From: an uncultured Bacteroides sp.
GTDB taxonomy: Bacteria > Bacteroidota > Bacteroidia > Bacteroidales > Bacteroidaceae
DNA: 64,000 nucleotides
Assembly: GCA_902388495.1 (NCBI GenBank)
Contig: CABMPP010000005.1
Location: 62,001-126,000, forward strand
Direction: 5' to 3'
The notes under the pieces were generated by a model. That model was given only the letters and a program-made list of their open reading frames with translations, searched no databases and was not told the origin of the DNA. The translations under genes were made by a program, and so were the position numbers. Of the stretch, positions 1 to 7,293 are shown in pieces. The stretch's first letter is position 1. Each line of letters starts with the position of its first letter.

Positions 1-44
1 TCTTCGCCTTTAAGAGTAGGGGTATTTTGAATCGGTCGAGCCAT
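1..44 (-). CDS. N-terminus of an unknown small protein (cut by window edge)
   Basis: An ATG on the minus strand opens a frame that runs off the left edge; it reads MARPIQNTPTLKGE. Starts of the type MARPI-x-TP-x-L-x-GE-(D/A) are familiar to me from short Bacteroides proteins of unknown or antitoxin-like role, but 14 residues cannot settle a function. A TATCTTTG box lies about 60 bases upstream on the same strand (104-111), with only a poorly spaced TTTG behind it. In the present orientation the invertible promoter at 351-382 also points towards this gene, so it may be transcribed when the fimbrial locus is off. Confidence 0.5.
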   Translation of the reverse strand, partial: MARPIQNTPTLKGE

Positions 45-318
45 ATCTATCTTTTTTTATACTATATACTTAATACTTACACATCAACAGCATTATCATG
101 GCACAAAGATAACGAATATACAAGTCAAATCTCTAATTGGTGGTTGATTAGCCTATATCCTTAACCTTTTTTAAAGGTCTACTATGAGTGTTGACTGTTA
201 CGTGCCTATTTCTTTTACTTTCAGTATTTCTAATCCTAGGCAAGGTAAGAAAAATATTGTCCTTTTTCCCTTTTATAATTGAAGTAATTGCAGCAGATTC
301 TGCAAAAGAATTAGTAAC
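45..318. other. Intergenic stretch left of the invertible segment
   Basis: This is AT-rich sequence with short open frames on both strands that show no recognisable protein features. It holds a weak dyad (ACCTTT-TTT-AAAGGT near 164-178) and a TATCTTTG-type box at 104-111 on the minus strand. I see no gene in it. Confidence 0.5.
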
Positions 319-342
319 GTCTCTATATAAGAGACAGCACAA
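319..342 (+). repeat. Left inverted repeat of invertible promoter
   Basis: This 24-base arm is the exact reverse complement of 612-635. It begins GTCTCTATATAAGAGAC and ends AGCACAA. Most of the arm is itself a near-palindrome, with GTCTC and GAGAC around a TATATAA core, which suits a dimeric site-specific recombinase. The length matches the 19-25-bp repeats known to flank invertible promoters of Bacteroides surface loci. Confidence 0.9.
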
Positions 343-611
343 AGCACTGACAAAGGTATTAATTAGTGCAGACATTAGCAAATATAAGCAAGGAAAAATT
401 TAATAAAATTGTTTGCAACAAGGATTCAATATTTTAAAGATCAACATTTTACATTCATATAAAATAATACGAAGTACTAATTATTTAAATATATAGTCAA
501 TCCCTATTTTTTATAAACTAACTTTAATAGGCGATGAAAAAATATTAAAGTCGTCTCATTAAGCAAAAAATAATCATCTGTAATAAACTGATTTATTGGC
601 GGTTATACACG
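343..611. other. Invertible promoter segment (269 bp), present orientation OFF
   Basis: This segment is bounded by the perfect 24-bp inverted repeats at 319-342 and 612-635 and contains no credible gene. It carries one consensus Bacteroides promoter (351-382), which faces left, away from the upxY-like gene at 770. Inverting the segment would place the same promoter at about 572-603 facing right, with transcription starting near 610 and running through the right repeat into upxY. The layout matches the phase-variable promoters known for Bacteroides capsule and outer-surface loci. No recombinase gene is present in the window. Confidence 0.82.
351..382 (-). promoter_or_regulatory. Promoter inside the invertible segment, facing left
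   Basis: Read on the minus strand this is TTTG (382-379), a 20-base spacer, then TACCTTTG (358-351). It matches the Bacteroides primary-sigma consensus (-33 TTTG, -7 TAnnTTTG) at the usual spacing. The start point would be about 344-346, next to the left inverted repeat. On the plus strand I found no equally good promoter inside the segment; the best is TTTG at 412 with a poorly spaced TATTTTAA. Confidence 0.8.
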
Positions 612-635
612 TTGTGCTGTCTCTTATATAGAGAC
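612..635 (-). repeat. Right inverted repeat of invertible promoter
   Basis: This arm matches 319-342 in reverse complement at all 24 positions. Around it the dyad extends to CTGTCTC-TTATATA-GAGACAG (617-637 region), so a transcript crossing it could fold into a hairpin. The first 12 bases of that dyad, CTGTCTCTTATA, coincide with the start of the Tn5 mosaic end used in some sequencing libraries. Confidence 0.9.
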
Positions 636-769
636 AGTACAAAATTAAAAAGGGGATATTAGAGTAAACAAACGATTAACTAATTGAAATACACTGCATT
701 GCAGCGTCTTCAAGGTCCCAAAGGTATGCCCTAACGCAAGCATAACACAATAAAATTCAGAATAAAAGA
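636..769 (+). other. 5' leader of the upxY-like gene
   Basis: This would be the roughly 160-nt untranslated leader of the ON transcript, counted from a start near 610. It has no competing promoter of good quality, so upxY expression should depend on the invertible promoter. In capsule loci the leader before upxY is known to be needed for UpxY action; here that is inference. Confidence 0.45.
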
Positions 770-1327
770 ATGTATAACACGACGGAAAAAGAAGGTGAAG
801 AAACTACCGTTTGGTATGCCATGTATGCTTACAAAAAGGAACTACATGCACAGAAGGAGTTGAAGAAAGAAAATATTGAAAGTTTCATTCCCATGTGCTA
901 TACCATCAAAGAACATCACGGAAGAAAAGAGCGGGTACTTGTCCCCGCCATTTCCAACCTGGTCTTTGTACGTACCACCAAATCGACCTTGACTGAATTC
1001 AAAACAAGAAATCCTTATCTTCAATATATCACGCAAAGAGCGGACGCGGGACGAAAAATCATTATCGTACCCGGTAGTCAGATGCAGGATTTCATCAAAG
1101 TGGCACAGAAATACGAAGAAGACCTCACATACTATAAACCGGAAGAAGTCTGCCTGGAAAAAGGCAGAAAAGTACGTGTACACGGAGGAGCATTCGATGG
1201 CGTGGAAGGGGTACTCCTGAAAGTAAAGGGCAAACGAAGTAAACGGATCGTCATCAAGATACCGGGCATCGTAGCCGTCGCAACCGCCTACATAGAACCC
1301 GAATTCATAGAAATCATAGAAAGATAA
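770..1327 (+). CDS. upxY-like: UpxY-family transcription antiterminator (NusG paralogue)
   Basis: The protein has 185 aa. A NusG N-terminal (NGN) domain spans about residues 14-115, opening WYAMYAYKKE and including the core LVPAISNLVFVR. A KOW-like domain spans about 125-180 (GRKVRVHGGAFDGVEGVL). UpxY proteins of Bacteroides are NusG paralogues made from the first gene of a surface-polysaccharide operon; they reduce premature termination of that operon. Here the genes behind it are fimbrial and no glycosyltransferase or UpxZ follows. The gene sits 135 bases past the right inverted repeat, where the first gene of a phase-variable locus is expected. The start is ATG 770. Family assignment is firm; the fimbrial operon as target is inferred from position. 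Confidence 0.88.
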   Translation: MYNTTEKEGEETTVWYAMYAYKKELHAQKELKKENIESFIPMCYTIKEHHGRKERVLVPAISNLVFVRTTKSTLTEFKTRNPYLQYITQRADAGRKIIIVPGSQMQDFIKVAQKYEEDLTYYKPEEVCLEKGRKVRVHGGAFDGVEGVLLKVKGKRSKRIVIKIPGIVAVATAYIEPEFIEIIER

Positions 1328-1345
1328 TAATCTGCAGGGAATGCA

Positions 1346-1404
1346 ATTACTAATCTTCGCACGGCATGATTACTAATCTTTGCACGGCATGATTACTAAT
1401 CTTC
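1346..1404 (+). repeat. 23-bp tandem direct repeat, 2.6 copies
   Basis: The unit ATTACTAATCTTCGCACGGC-ATG occurs at 1346-1368 and 1369-1391 (one C/T difference), with a partial third copy at 1392-1404. It lies 18 bases after the upxY-like stop codon. No coding frame explains it. Confidence 0.8.
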
Positions 1405-1479
1405 AAGCTTCATCGTATAAGCAAGCAAAAGAGCAGATGTTATAATATTTTCCTTGAAGTTTAAAGCATTGAATACTCA

Positions 1480-1512
1480 TCGCCGGTAGGCGAAAGTTCT
1501 TCGTTAGAAGAA
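1480..1512 (+). promoter_or_regulatory. Two adjacent small RNA hairpins
   Basis: TCGCC-GGTA-GGCGA (1480-1493) is followed three bases later by TTCTTC-GTTA-GAAGAA (1497-1512) and then TCCCCCTTT. Both stems are perfect with 4-base loops. The pair may act as a pause or termination signal, or as a recognition element for the antiterminator. This is inference from structure only. Confidence 0.45.
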
Positions 1513-1556
1513 TCCCCCTTTAGTATATATAATATATATTATTATCAACCTGGCAA

Positions 1557-1585
1557 ATGCCCGGTAAAATGCCCGGTAAAATGCC
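1557..1585 (+). repeat. 12-bp tandem repeat, 2.4 copies
   Basis: ATGCCCGGTAAA occurs at 1557-1568 and 1569-1580, followed by ATGCC. It lies about 80 bases upstream of the small HTH gene and has no coding frame. Confidence 0.75.
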
Positions 1586-1665
1586 AGATTTTGGGCTTCT
1601 TCCAACAGAAACAGGTGTAAAATATTCCGAATTAGCAGTAGACATTAATTATAATTTATAAAATC

Positions 1666-1951
1666 ATGCTTGAAGCAACAGAAGAATCATGTAATCATGA
1701 GAGTTTAGGCGAATATATTGATGATTTCCGTCTCAACTTGGGAATCAGCGTTAAACAGCTTTGCAGCGACTGTCATATCAGCCGCCGCACGTATTACGAG
1801 AGTTCGGGATGGTAAGGATTTGAAATTGAGCTTCTACATCCGCATTATAAAGGCTTTCTATGAATATGCCACAGAAAGGGAAATCAAGAAGATGTGGAAG
1901 GAAATCTCATCATTGGTGTTTAGGGATTCTCAATCAATAGACAATCAGTAA
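1666..1951 (+). pseudogene. Small HTH regulator split by a one-base frameshift
   Basis: Reading from ATG 1666 gives about 45 residues with an HTH-like stretch (SLGEYIDDFRLNLGIS, then ISRRTYYESS) and stops at TAA 1810-1812. One frame over, the sequence continues naturally as DGKDLKLSFYIRIIKAFYEY to the stop at 1951. Removing one G from the GGG at about 1804-1806 joins the two as RTYYESSDGKDLKL, giving a protein of about 94 aa. The product was probably a small XRE-type DNA-binding protein of the fimbrial locus. The lesion could be a true mutation, a sequencing error or, less likely, programmed frameshifting. The frame starting at ATG 1718 covers only the back part and its first residues are out of frame with the HTH. 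Confidence 0.6.
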
Positions 1952-1971
1952 ACAAACAAATTATAAATATC

Positions 1972-2349
1972 ATGCTGACACCATTAACACAGACGGCTAT
2001 ATCGGTACTCAACGACATAGCCCAGGGAAATACGCAGGAAATCCTGCCCTATTATGCCCTTGTACAGAACACCGTTTCCGAACTGCTTCTGAAACTCGAA
2101 GCAGGAGGACTGATACGTTGCAAGGATACCGAGCAGCGAGACTTGCTGACCGCCTATGAACTGGCAAGGCCCAGCTATCAGATAACCCTGCTCGACCTGC
2201 TGGAAGCCATCGGTGAGCATCTGAACTGCAACCATCCCACACACGAGATGCTGTACCAGCATTATCGCGGTGCAGCTGCAAAACTCGGAGTGATCAATCA
2301 CATGACGCGCATCTATCTGGCAGAAATCAAACTGAACGACTTGTTTTAA
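1972..2349 (+). CDS. Rrf2-like winged-helix regulator
   Basis: The protein has 125 aa. It opens LTQTAISVLNDIAQGN and has a winged-helix-like stretch (VQNTVSELLLKLEAGGLIRC), then PSYQITLLDLLEAIGEHLNC, which is the Rrf2 layout. The three clustered cysteines of iron-sulfur Rrf2 proteins are not evident; the few Cys are scattered, so a Fe-S cluster is doubtful. It lies 20 bases after the frameshifted HTH gene and 18 bases before the DUF3575 gene, inside the fimbrial gene string, so it is likely a local regulator. The DNA target is unknown. Confidence 0.6.
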   Translation: MLTPLTQTAISVLNDIAQGNTQEILPYYALVQNTVSELLLKLEAGGLIRCKDTEQRDLLTAYELARPSYQITLLDLLEAIGEHLNCNHPTHEMLYQHYRGAAAKLGVINHMTRIYLAEIKLNDLF

Positions 2350-2367
2350 ATAATACCACAATCCGTC

Positions 2368-3069
2368 TTGTCACATACTTCCATCACACACATATTGTTT
2401 TTCTTTCTTCTGTTGCCATTGGCAGCAGGAGCATGGGCATCCCCACATGCAGCGATGGCGGAAGCTCCGGCAAATGACAGCCTTCGCCGCGAACCTCTTT
2501 CGCCCGATTGCCGTATTAAGAGTTTTAAGCCTTTGTTTGCTTTGAAAACAAACCTTCTGTTCGACCTTGCCCTTGCCCCGAATATCGAGCTGGAAATTCC
2601 CATAGGACATAACCACCGCTGGTCGCTCGATGCCGAATGGCTATTCCCCTGGTGGCTGATAGACCATGACAACTATTGTTTCCAGATTCTTTCCGGCGGC
2701 GTGGAAGGTCGCTACTGGCTGGGAAACCGGACAAAGCGTCCTCCCCTTACCGGCCACTTTCTCGGTTTGTATGCAGGTGCGGGCAAATATGATCTTCAGT
2801 GGAAAGAGAATGGTTATCAAGGTGAATTCTATATTGCTTCGGGCATCAGCTACGGTTATGCCGTGTCCGTGGCACGTCGGCTGAATATTGAATTCAGCGT
2901 GGGCATAGGTTTGCTACGTACCGATTATGAGCATTACCATGCCATTGACAATAATAAGACCCTGCTCTGGCAGGACAGTGGCAATTACACATGGTTCGGT
3001 CCTACGAAAGCCAAGGTTTCCCTTGTGTGGCTGCTGGGAGGAAAATTACAGAAAGGAAGGAGAAGATGA
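2368..3069 (+). CDS. DUF3575 outer-membrane protein of fimbrial locus
   Basis: The protein has 233 aa if it starts at TTG 2368. No in-frame ATG occurs before residue 30, and the TTG start restores a signal peptide (hydrophobic run ILFFFLLLPLAAGAW). The mature part has the DUF3575 pattern: KTNLLFDLALAPNIELEIPI, then a W-rich strand (SLDAEWLFPWW), GGVEGRYW and an aromatic-rich beta-barrel-like C-terminus. DUF3575 proteins are commonly encoded at the head of Bacteroidetes fimbrial clusters; their biochemical role is not established. The stop overlaps the next start (ATGA, 3066-3069), showing tight co-translation. Confidence 0.8.
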   Translation: MSHTSITHILFFFLLLPLAAGAWASPHAAMAEAPANDSLRREPLSPDCRIKSFKPLFALKTNLLFDLALAPNIELEIPIGHNHRWSLDAEWLFPWWLIDHDNYCFQILSGGVEGRYWLGNRTKRPPLTGHFLGLYAGAGKYDLQWKENGYQGEFYIASGISYGYAVSVARRLNIEFSVGIGLLRTDYEHYHAIDNNKTLLWQDSGNYTWFGPTKAKVSLVWLLGGKLQKGRRR

Positions 3070-4016
3070 ATAGCAAAGCAATAAACGGCAACGGCATGCC
3101 GACAGGCAGAAAATACTGCATTCCCCTTCTTCTGCTCCTGTTCCTGCTATGCAGTTGCGAACGGCGCCCCCTCACCTATTATTCCGAGAACAGCTTGCAC
3201 GTAAGCGTTGACTGGAGCAAAGCCGACCTGGACGAAGAAAGCGAGTATGGCGCCACACTGATATTCTATCCCCGGGACGGAGGCACTCCTAAGACAGTAT
3301 TGATGGGCAACCGGCACGAAACCACCGTCAACCTGCCCCCGGGACATTACAACGTGCTGTTGTTCAACCGTTCTTTCGAAGATTTCGGAGGCATTGCCTT
3401 CCGGGGAAAGGATTTGTTTCATACGTTGGAAGCGTATGCCAAACAGGTGGAAAGTCGTAGCGGTACACGCATCATACTTCATGCTCCCGAAAAGCTGGCA
3501 GTAGATGCTGTGGAAGATATCATGGCAAATGAAGACATGCACTTCACGCCCCGCAAGCTGACGCGGACCATAGAGGTGCAGATACATGTAAAAGGCCTGA
3601 AGAATATACGTGAAGCCGTGTGCACAATGGACGGGCTACCGGTTTCCATATTCCTTTCCAGCGGAAAAACTTCCGGTGAGGCAGCTTCCCATACATTCGA
3701 ACTGGGAAACCCGGTATACAATGAAGGCTCTTCAGAAGACGGTATTCTTTCGGGCAGTTTCAACGTTTTCGGGTTCGATGCAGAGACGGATCACGAGTTA
3801 CAATTCTCGGCTTTGCTTGTAGACAACAAGACGCAGGTGCAGCAGTCATTCCCCTGCCTCAACATCACGGAGACAGAAGATGAAAAAGGCAATATCACCC
3901 TTAATGTCGAAGCAAAAGTCCCTGAATCTATCCCCAATGTAGATATAGGCGGCTCGGGACTTGATGCCGATGTGGACGACTGGGAAAATAATGAGAACTG
4001 CGATATAGAGATGTAA
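3066..4016 (+). CDS. DUF5119 fimbrial-locus lipoprotein
   Basis: The protein has 316 aa. The open frame extends upstream to 2991, but the start at 3066 overlaps the preceding stop and gives a lipoprotein signal (IPLLLLLFLLCSC) that the longer form would bury. The body contains HVSVDWSKADLDEESEYGAT, a PPGHYNVLLFNRSF segment and a beta-rich C-terminus, the pattern of DUF5119. Such proteins accompany FimA/Mfa-type fimbriae and may anchor or cap them. It ends 32 bases before the first fimbrillin. Membership is judged by eye; anchor function is inference. Confidence 0.75.
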   Translation: MNSKAINGNGMPTGRKYCIPLLLLLFLLCSCERRPLTYYSENSLHVSVDWSKADLDEESEYGATLIFYPRDGGTPKTVLMGNRHETTVNLPPGHYNVLLFNRSFEDFGGIAFRGKDLFHTLEAYAKQVESRSGTRIILHAPEKLAVDAVEDIMANEDMHFTPRKLTRTIEVQIHVKGLKNIREAVCTMDGLPVSIFLSSGKTSGEAASHTFELGNPVYNEGSSEDGILSGSFNVFGFDAETDHELQFSALLVDNKTQVQQSFPCLNITETEDEKGNITLNVEAKVPESIPNVDIGGSGLDADVDDWENNENCDIEM

Positions 4017-4048
4017 ATTAATTATTCACTTCATAAAAACGAGAAATT

Positions 4049-5194
4049 ATGAAAACCAAGAAACTATTACTGGCGCTTGCCCCCATTATAATGGCCGGAT
4101 GCGCGCAAAACGAGATTATCGAATCAGCTCCGAGCATAGACCGGGCTATCAAATTTGATGTGTACACTGGTGTGCAAACTAAAGGTTTAGAGATGACGAC
4201 GACAAGTATCCAGACACTGAACTTTGGCATTTTTGCATATAAGACAACAACTGCAGGATGGGGCTCTGAGGGTGCAAATACAACACCGGATGGCATGTAT
4301 AATGAAAAGGCAACGCATAGTGCAAGCGGTTGGGGCTATACCAATACCAAGTATTGGCCTACGAATGGAGATAAGATCAGCTTCTTTGCTTATGCACCCT
4401 ATGACGATATTTCAACGGATAAAGGCATTGAATTATCCCCAAGAACTCAGCAAGGCGCTCCCGAAATCACTTTCACCCAGAATACAGCTGCTGCCGACCT
4501 GGTGGATTTGGTGGTAGCCGAAGCGAAGAATAAAACTTATGATGCAAGTGCATCAAATGCTGATGACAATAAGGTAAGTTTTACCTTCAATCATGTATTG
4601 ACAAAGATTGATGTCAAAGCGAAGCTTACTTCCGCTTTACAAGGTGGTAGTACAAAAATCTTCATTACCGGACTGAAATTGAAGAGTGACGGTAAATTAT
4701 ATAAAAAAGCTACCTATAAGATGAGTGATGGAAAATGGTATTATGAGACAACAGGTAGTAAAGCGGAAGCATGGGGAAACGGGGGCTCTCTTGATCTGGA
4801 CGGCATTTTGGATAAAAGCAATACAGCAACATGGAACTATTCAGCAAGTCAAGGAAAAGAACTTACTACCACTGCTGCCACTGTTTTCTCCACAAGTGGT
4901 ACTCAACATTTCTTGTATATGATACCCGTAAGAGATGCAGAGACCACTCCGGGTATAGAAAACAAAGGCGATGCCAAACTGGAAGTAACTTATGATATTG
5001 TGGTAAAGGTGACAGATAGCAGCTATGCAAGTAGTACCACTACCAAAGAAGTAGATTTGCCCGCCGAAGCTTTTAAGAAAGGGACTTTCACTACTTATAC
5101 TCTTAAAATCGGCTTGAATGCTATTGAGTTGGGAACTGTGAATGTATCAACAAACTGGGCCTCCGGTACCGATACAGACTTGGAAGTGATGTAA
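4049..5194 (+). CDS. Fimbrillin-family lipoprotein 1 (Mfa-like)
   Basis: The protein has 381 aa. The lipobox PIIMAGC ends a short signal peptide; the mature chain has the Mfa_like_1 signature TNTKYWPTNGDKISFFAYAP and later VSFTFNHVLTKIDVKAKL, with a C-terminal beta-strand pattern (FTTYTLKIGLNAIELGTVNV). Type V pilus subunits of Bacteroidales are exported as lipoproteins, trimmed by a protease and polymerised by strand donation. This is the first of three similar genes and may be the main shaft subunit. RBS-like sequence GAGAAATT precedes the ATG. Confidence 0.85.
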   Translation: MKTKKLLLALAPIIMAGCAQNEIIESAPSIDRAIKFDVYTGVQTKGLEMTTTSIQTLNFGIFAYKTTTAGWGSEGANTTPDGMYNEKATHSASGWGYTNTKYWPTNGDKISFFAYAPYDDISTDKGIELSPRTQQGAPEITFTQNTAAADLVDLVVAEAKNKTYDASASNADDNKVSFTFNHVLTKIDVKAKLTSALQGGSTKIFITGLKLKSDGKLYKKATYKMSDGKWYYETTGSKAEAWGNGGSLDLDGILDKSNTATWNYSASQGKELTTTAATVFSTSGTQHFLYMIPVRDAETTPGIENKGDAKLEVTYDIVVKVTDSSYASSTTTKEVDLPAEAFKKGTFTTYTLKIGLNAIELGTVNVSTNWASGTDTDLEVM

Positions 5195-5221
5195 ACCGTC
5201 ATAAATTAAAAGAGTGGGAAA

Positions 5222-6211
5222 ATGATGAAACGTTTGAACAGTTGCCTATTTTTGCTGACCGCTATTCTGCTTGCCGGATGCGGAGAGCAGGATGCTGTGG
5301 AAGCAGAACCGCCCGTACAGAAAGCTCCGATCGGCTTTTCTTCTCCGGTTGTTTCTCAAACACAAACGCGGGGCAATGCCATCACAAGCATAACGGAGAT
5401 GTATATCTTTGCCTCTTATACAGGCCAGGATAATTGGAAATCAGCCTCCCACTCTTTTAATTATATGTACGATCAGTATGCCAACAATCCGGGAAGCGGC
5501 TGGACTTACTCACCGGTAAAATACTGGCCCGATAATGAGGAAGACAAGATCAGTTTCTTTGCCTATGCACCGACAGAAGCAAGGAGTATTCTCTCCGTTT
5601 CGACAGTAAATACCGTCAACCCAACGATCACCTATACCGTTCCGGCCAAGGAAAGCGAGCAACTTGATTTTCTTGTAGCCAGCCAGCTGAACTGTACGAA
5701 CACTACCGGAAACGTTTCCTTCTCCATGCAGCATGCCCTGACGCAAGTGGTTGTTAAAGTAAAGAACGGTGATGCTTCTATAAGCAACATCACTTTGTCC
5801 GCCATAAAGGTAATTATGCCCGGTGTGGGGACATTGACTTTCAATGATACCGGCAATACAGCAGATAAAGCATTCTCGTGGGCAGCAACCGACACCAAGG
5901 AGATTAGTGCTGACGTAGCAGTGACAACAAATAGCAACGCCACTTTCTTATTGCTACCGGTAGGCGATCCATCCTCAACCGTGAAGTTCCAAGTGACCTA
6001 TAAATTAACCAAGAGTACCGGGCACAACAGCGGTGAAAGTCCTTCCATGACTGCCTTTTTTGTGCCGCCCGCAACTCCGGCATGGACGGCGGGCAAGGTC
6101 CTGACCTACAACCTGTCCGTTATTGACGACCGCCTGGAAATAAACAGTATCACAGTGACGGACTTTGACGCAAACGGCACTTCTGCCGGAGGCAATGTTC
6201 CCGCAACTTAA
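5222..6211 (+). CDS. Fimbrillin-family lipoprotein 2 (Mfa-like)
   Basis: The protein has 329 aa. The lipobox is ILLAGCGEQ. It shares with the preceding gene the motif VKYWPDNEEDKISFFAYAPT and the following VSFSMQHALTQVVVKV. It ends in LTYNLSVIDDRLEINSITV, a donor-strand-like tail. The gene begins 27 bases after gene 1 and is in the same operon. The paralogy suggests duplication, with this copy either a minor subunit or an alternative shaft subunit. ATG 5225 is an equally possible start. Confidence 0.83.
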   Translation: MMKRLNSCLFLLTAILLAGCGEQDAVEAEPPVQKAPIGFSSPVVSQTQTRGNAITSITEMYIFASYTGQDNWKSASHSFNYMYDQYANNPGSGWTYSPVKYWPDNEEDKISFFAYAPTEARSILSVSTVNTVNPTITYTVPAKESEQLDFLVASQLNCTNTTGNVSFSMQHALTQVVVKVKNGDASISNITLSAIKVIMPGVGTLTFNDTGNTADKAFSWAATDTKEISADVAVTTNSNATFLLLPVGDPSSTVKFQVTYKLTKSTGHNSGESPSMTAFFVPPATPAWTAGKVLTYNLSVIDDRLEINSITVTDFDANGTSAGGNVPAT

Positions 6212-6237
6212 CAAAGTAAATGGAAATAAGACATAAG

Positions 6238-7275
6238 ATGAATATGAAGCTGCTTTATCTTTTAGTAACTTTCTGGTTGTTTGCTGCCTGCGACGGCACT
6301 TCCACCTCCCCTATTCCTGATGATTATCAGCAGCAGGACGTACTGCGCATACTCTCTGTAGAAACCGGAGAAGCAGCCACCCGCAGCATCGTGACAACTG
6401 CCGACCTGAACACAAACGGGAAGCAGATAGGGGTTTACGCCGTGAATACAGACGAAACGGAATATATTCCTCCTCATGGCGGCAGCAACACATCCACCTA
6501 TCAATGCGACGGCACCAACTGGAACTGCGCTGCCACAGATGGAAGCAAACTGCTCCGGCTGCCGGCAACGGGCACAGTAAAAGCAGCCTCTTTTTATCCC
6601 CATACCCTCATCCCCTACTACAGCAGCAGTGATAAAGGCTATGTATCGGGTATCAATATCCTTTCCGATGACGACTTTGCAGCCACCAACCAGACGGACT
6701 ATTTATACTCGGGATTTACGGGAACACTCAGCACCCAAAGCCGCGATGTAACATTCGCCATGAAGCATGCCCTTGCCAAACTGACATTCAAGGTTTATCG
6801 CAAATCCGTATTGGACGAGACAAAACTCATTGCCTTGCAGATTATAGACGCAGGCGGTGGCAGTAACCTGCAGGGCGGTAGCGGAAAATCCATGAACCTG
6901 CAAACCGGTGCCCTGCAAGGATTGATAGGACAATCCGCAATGGTGCTGACGGCAACAAGCGAACAGCAACAAACCATCAACCTGGAGAGTGGAACCGCAG
7001 CCGTAGCCTATTGCCTGATAGCTCCCGCACCGGCCATAGAATATCTTTCTTTCCAGCTCACCACGTCCCGGGGAACGACAGATTCGGAACAAAGTTTCCT
7101 CACTTCGTCCATCAAGATGGTAAACGAAGTTAAGACCTCCGGTGAGTATCTCCGCTGGACGGCAGGCAAGCACTACGTCTTTACGATTGTGCTGGACGGC
7201 ATGAAGGCGGGAATCTCGGATATTCAGGTCTGCCAATGGGAGAGCGATACGGATACCTATATACCTATTTCCTGA
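6238..7275 (+). CDS. Fimbrillin-family lipoprotein 3
   Basis: The protein has 345 aa from ATG 6238, chosen because GGAAATAA lies just upstream and MNMKLLYLLVTFWLFAAC is a compact lipoprotein signal; ATG 6220 adds six residues. The mature part has AASFYPHTLIPYYSS and FAMKHALAKLTFKV, matching the fold motif in the two preceding genes, and a C-terminus containing WTAGKHYVFTIVLDGMK. It is a third, more diverged fimbrillin paralogue, probably an accessory subunit. Confidence 0.78.
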   Translation: MNMKLLYLLVTFWLFAACDGTSTSPIPDDYQQQDVLRILSVETGEAATRSIVTTADLNTNGKQIGVYAVNTDETEYIPPHGGSNTSTYQCDGTNWNCAATDGSKLLRLPATGTVKAASFYPHTLIPYYSSSDKGYVSGINILSDDDFAATNQTDYLYSGFTGTLSTQSRDVTFAMKHALAKLTFKVYRKSVLDETKLIALQIIDAGGGSNLQGGSGKSMNLQTGALQGLIGQSAMVLTATSEQQQTINLESGTAAVAYCLIAPAPAIEYLSFQLTTSRGTTDSEQSFLTSSIKMVNEVKTSGEYLRWTAGKHYVFTIVLDGMKAGISDIQVCQWESDTDTYIPIS

Positions 7276-7293
7276 AAAAGAAAGCCCGATGAT

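Larger units (their letters stand above)
1328..1665. other. Gap between upxY-like gene and regulators, rich in repeats
   Basis: I found no gene in these 338 bases. They hold, in order, a 23-bp direct repeat (1346-1404), two adjacent small hairpins (1480-1512) followed by TCCCCCTTT, an AT-only stretch (about 1522-1545) and a 12-bp tandem repeat (1557-1585). The hairpins and repeats are plausible places for termination, pausing or antitermination of the upxY transcript. Confidence 0.5.

Noticed and set aside
148..403. Small frames overlapping the left inverted repeat on both strands
   Set aside because: They cross the repeat and promoter, lack RBS sequences and resemble no protein.
319..635. 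Insertion-sequence or Tn5 remnant
   Set aside because: Only 12 bases match the Tn5 end, there is no transposase fragment, and the promoter inside explains the repeats better.
1718..1951. Intact 77-aa gene
   Set aside because: Its first 30 codons are out of frame with the HTH sequence that starts at 1666; only the back part is real.
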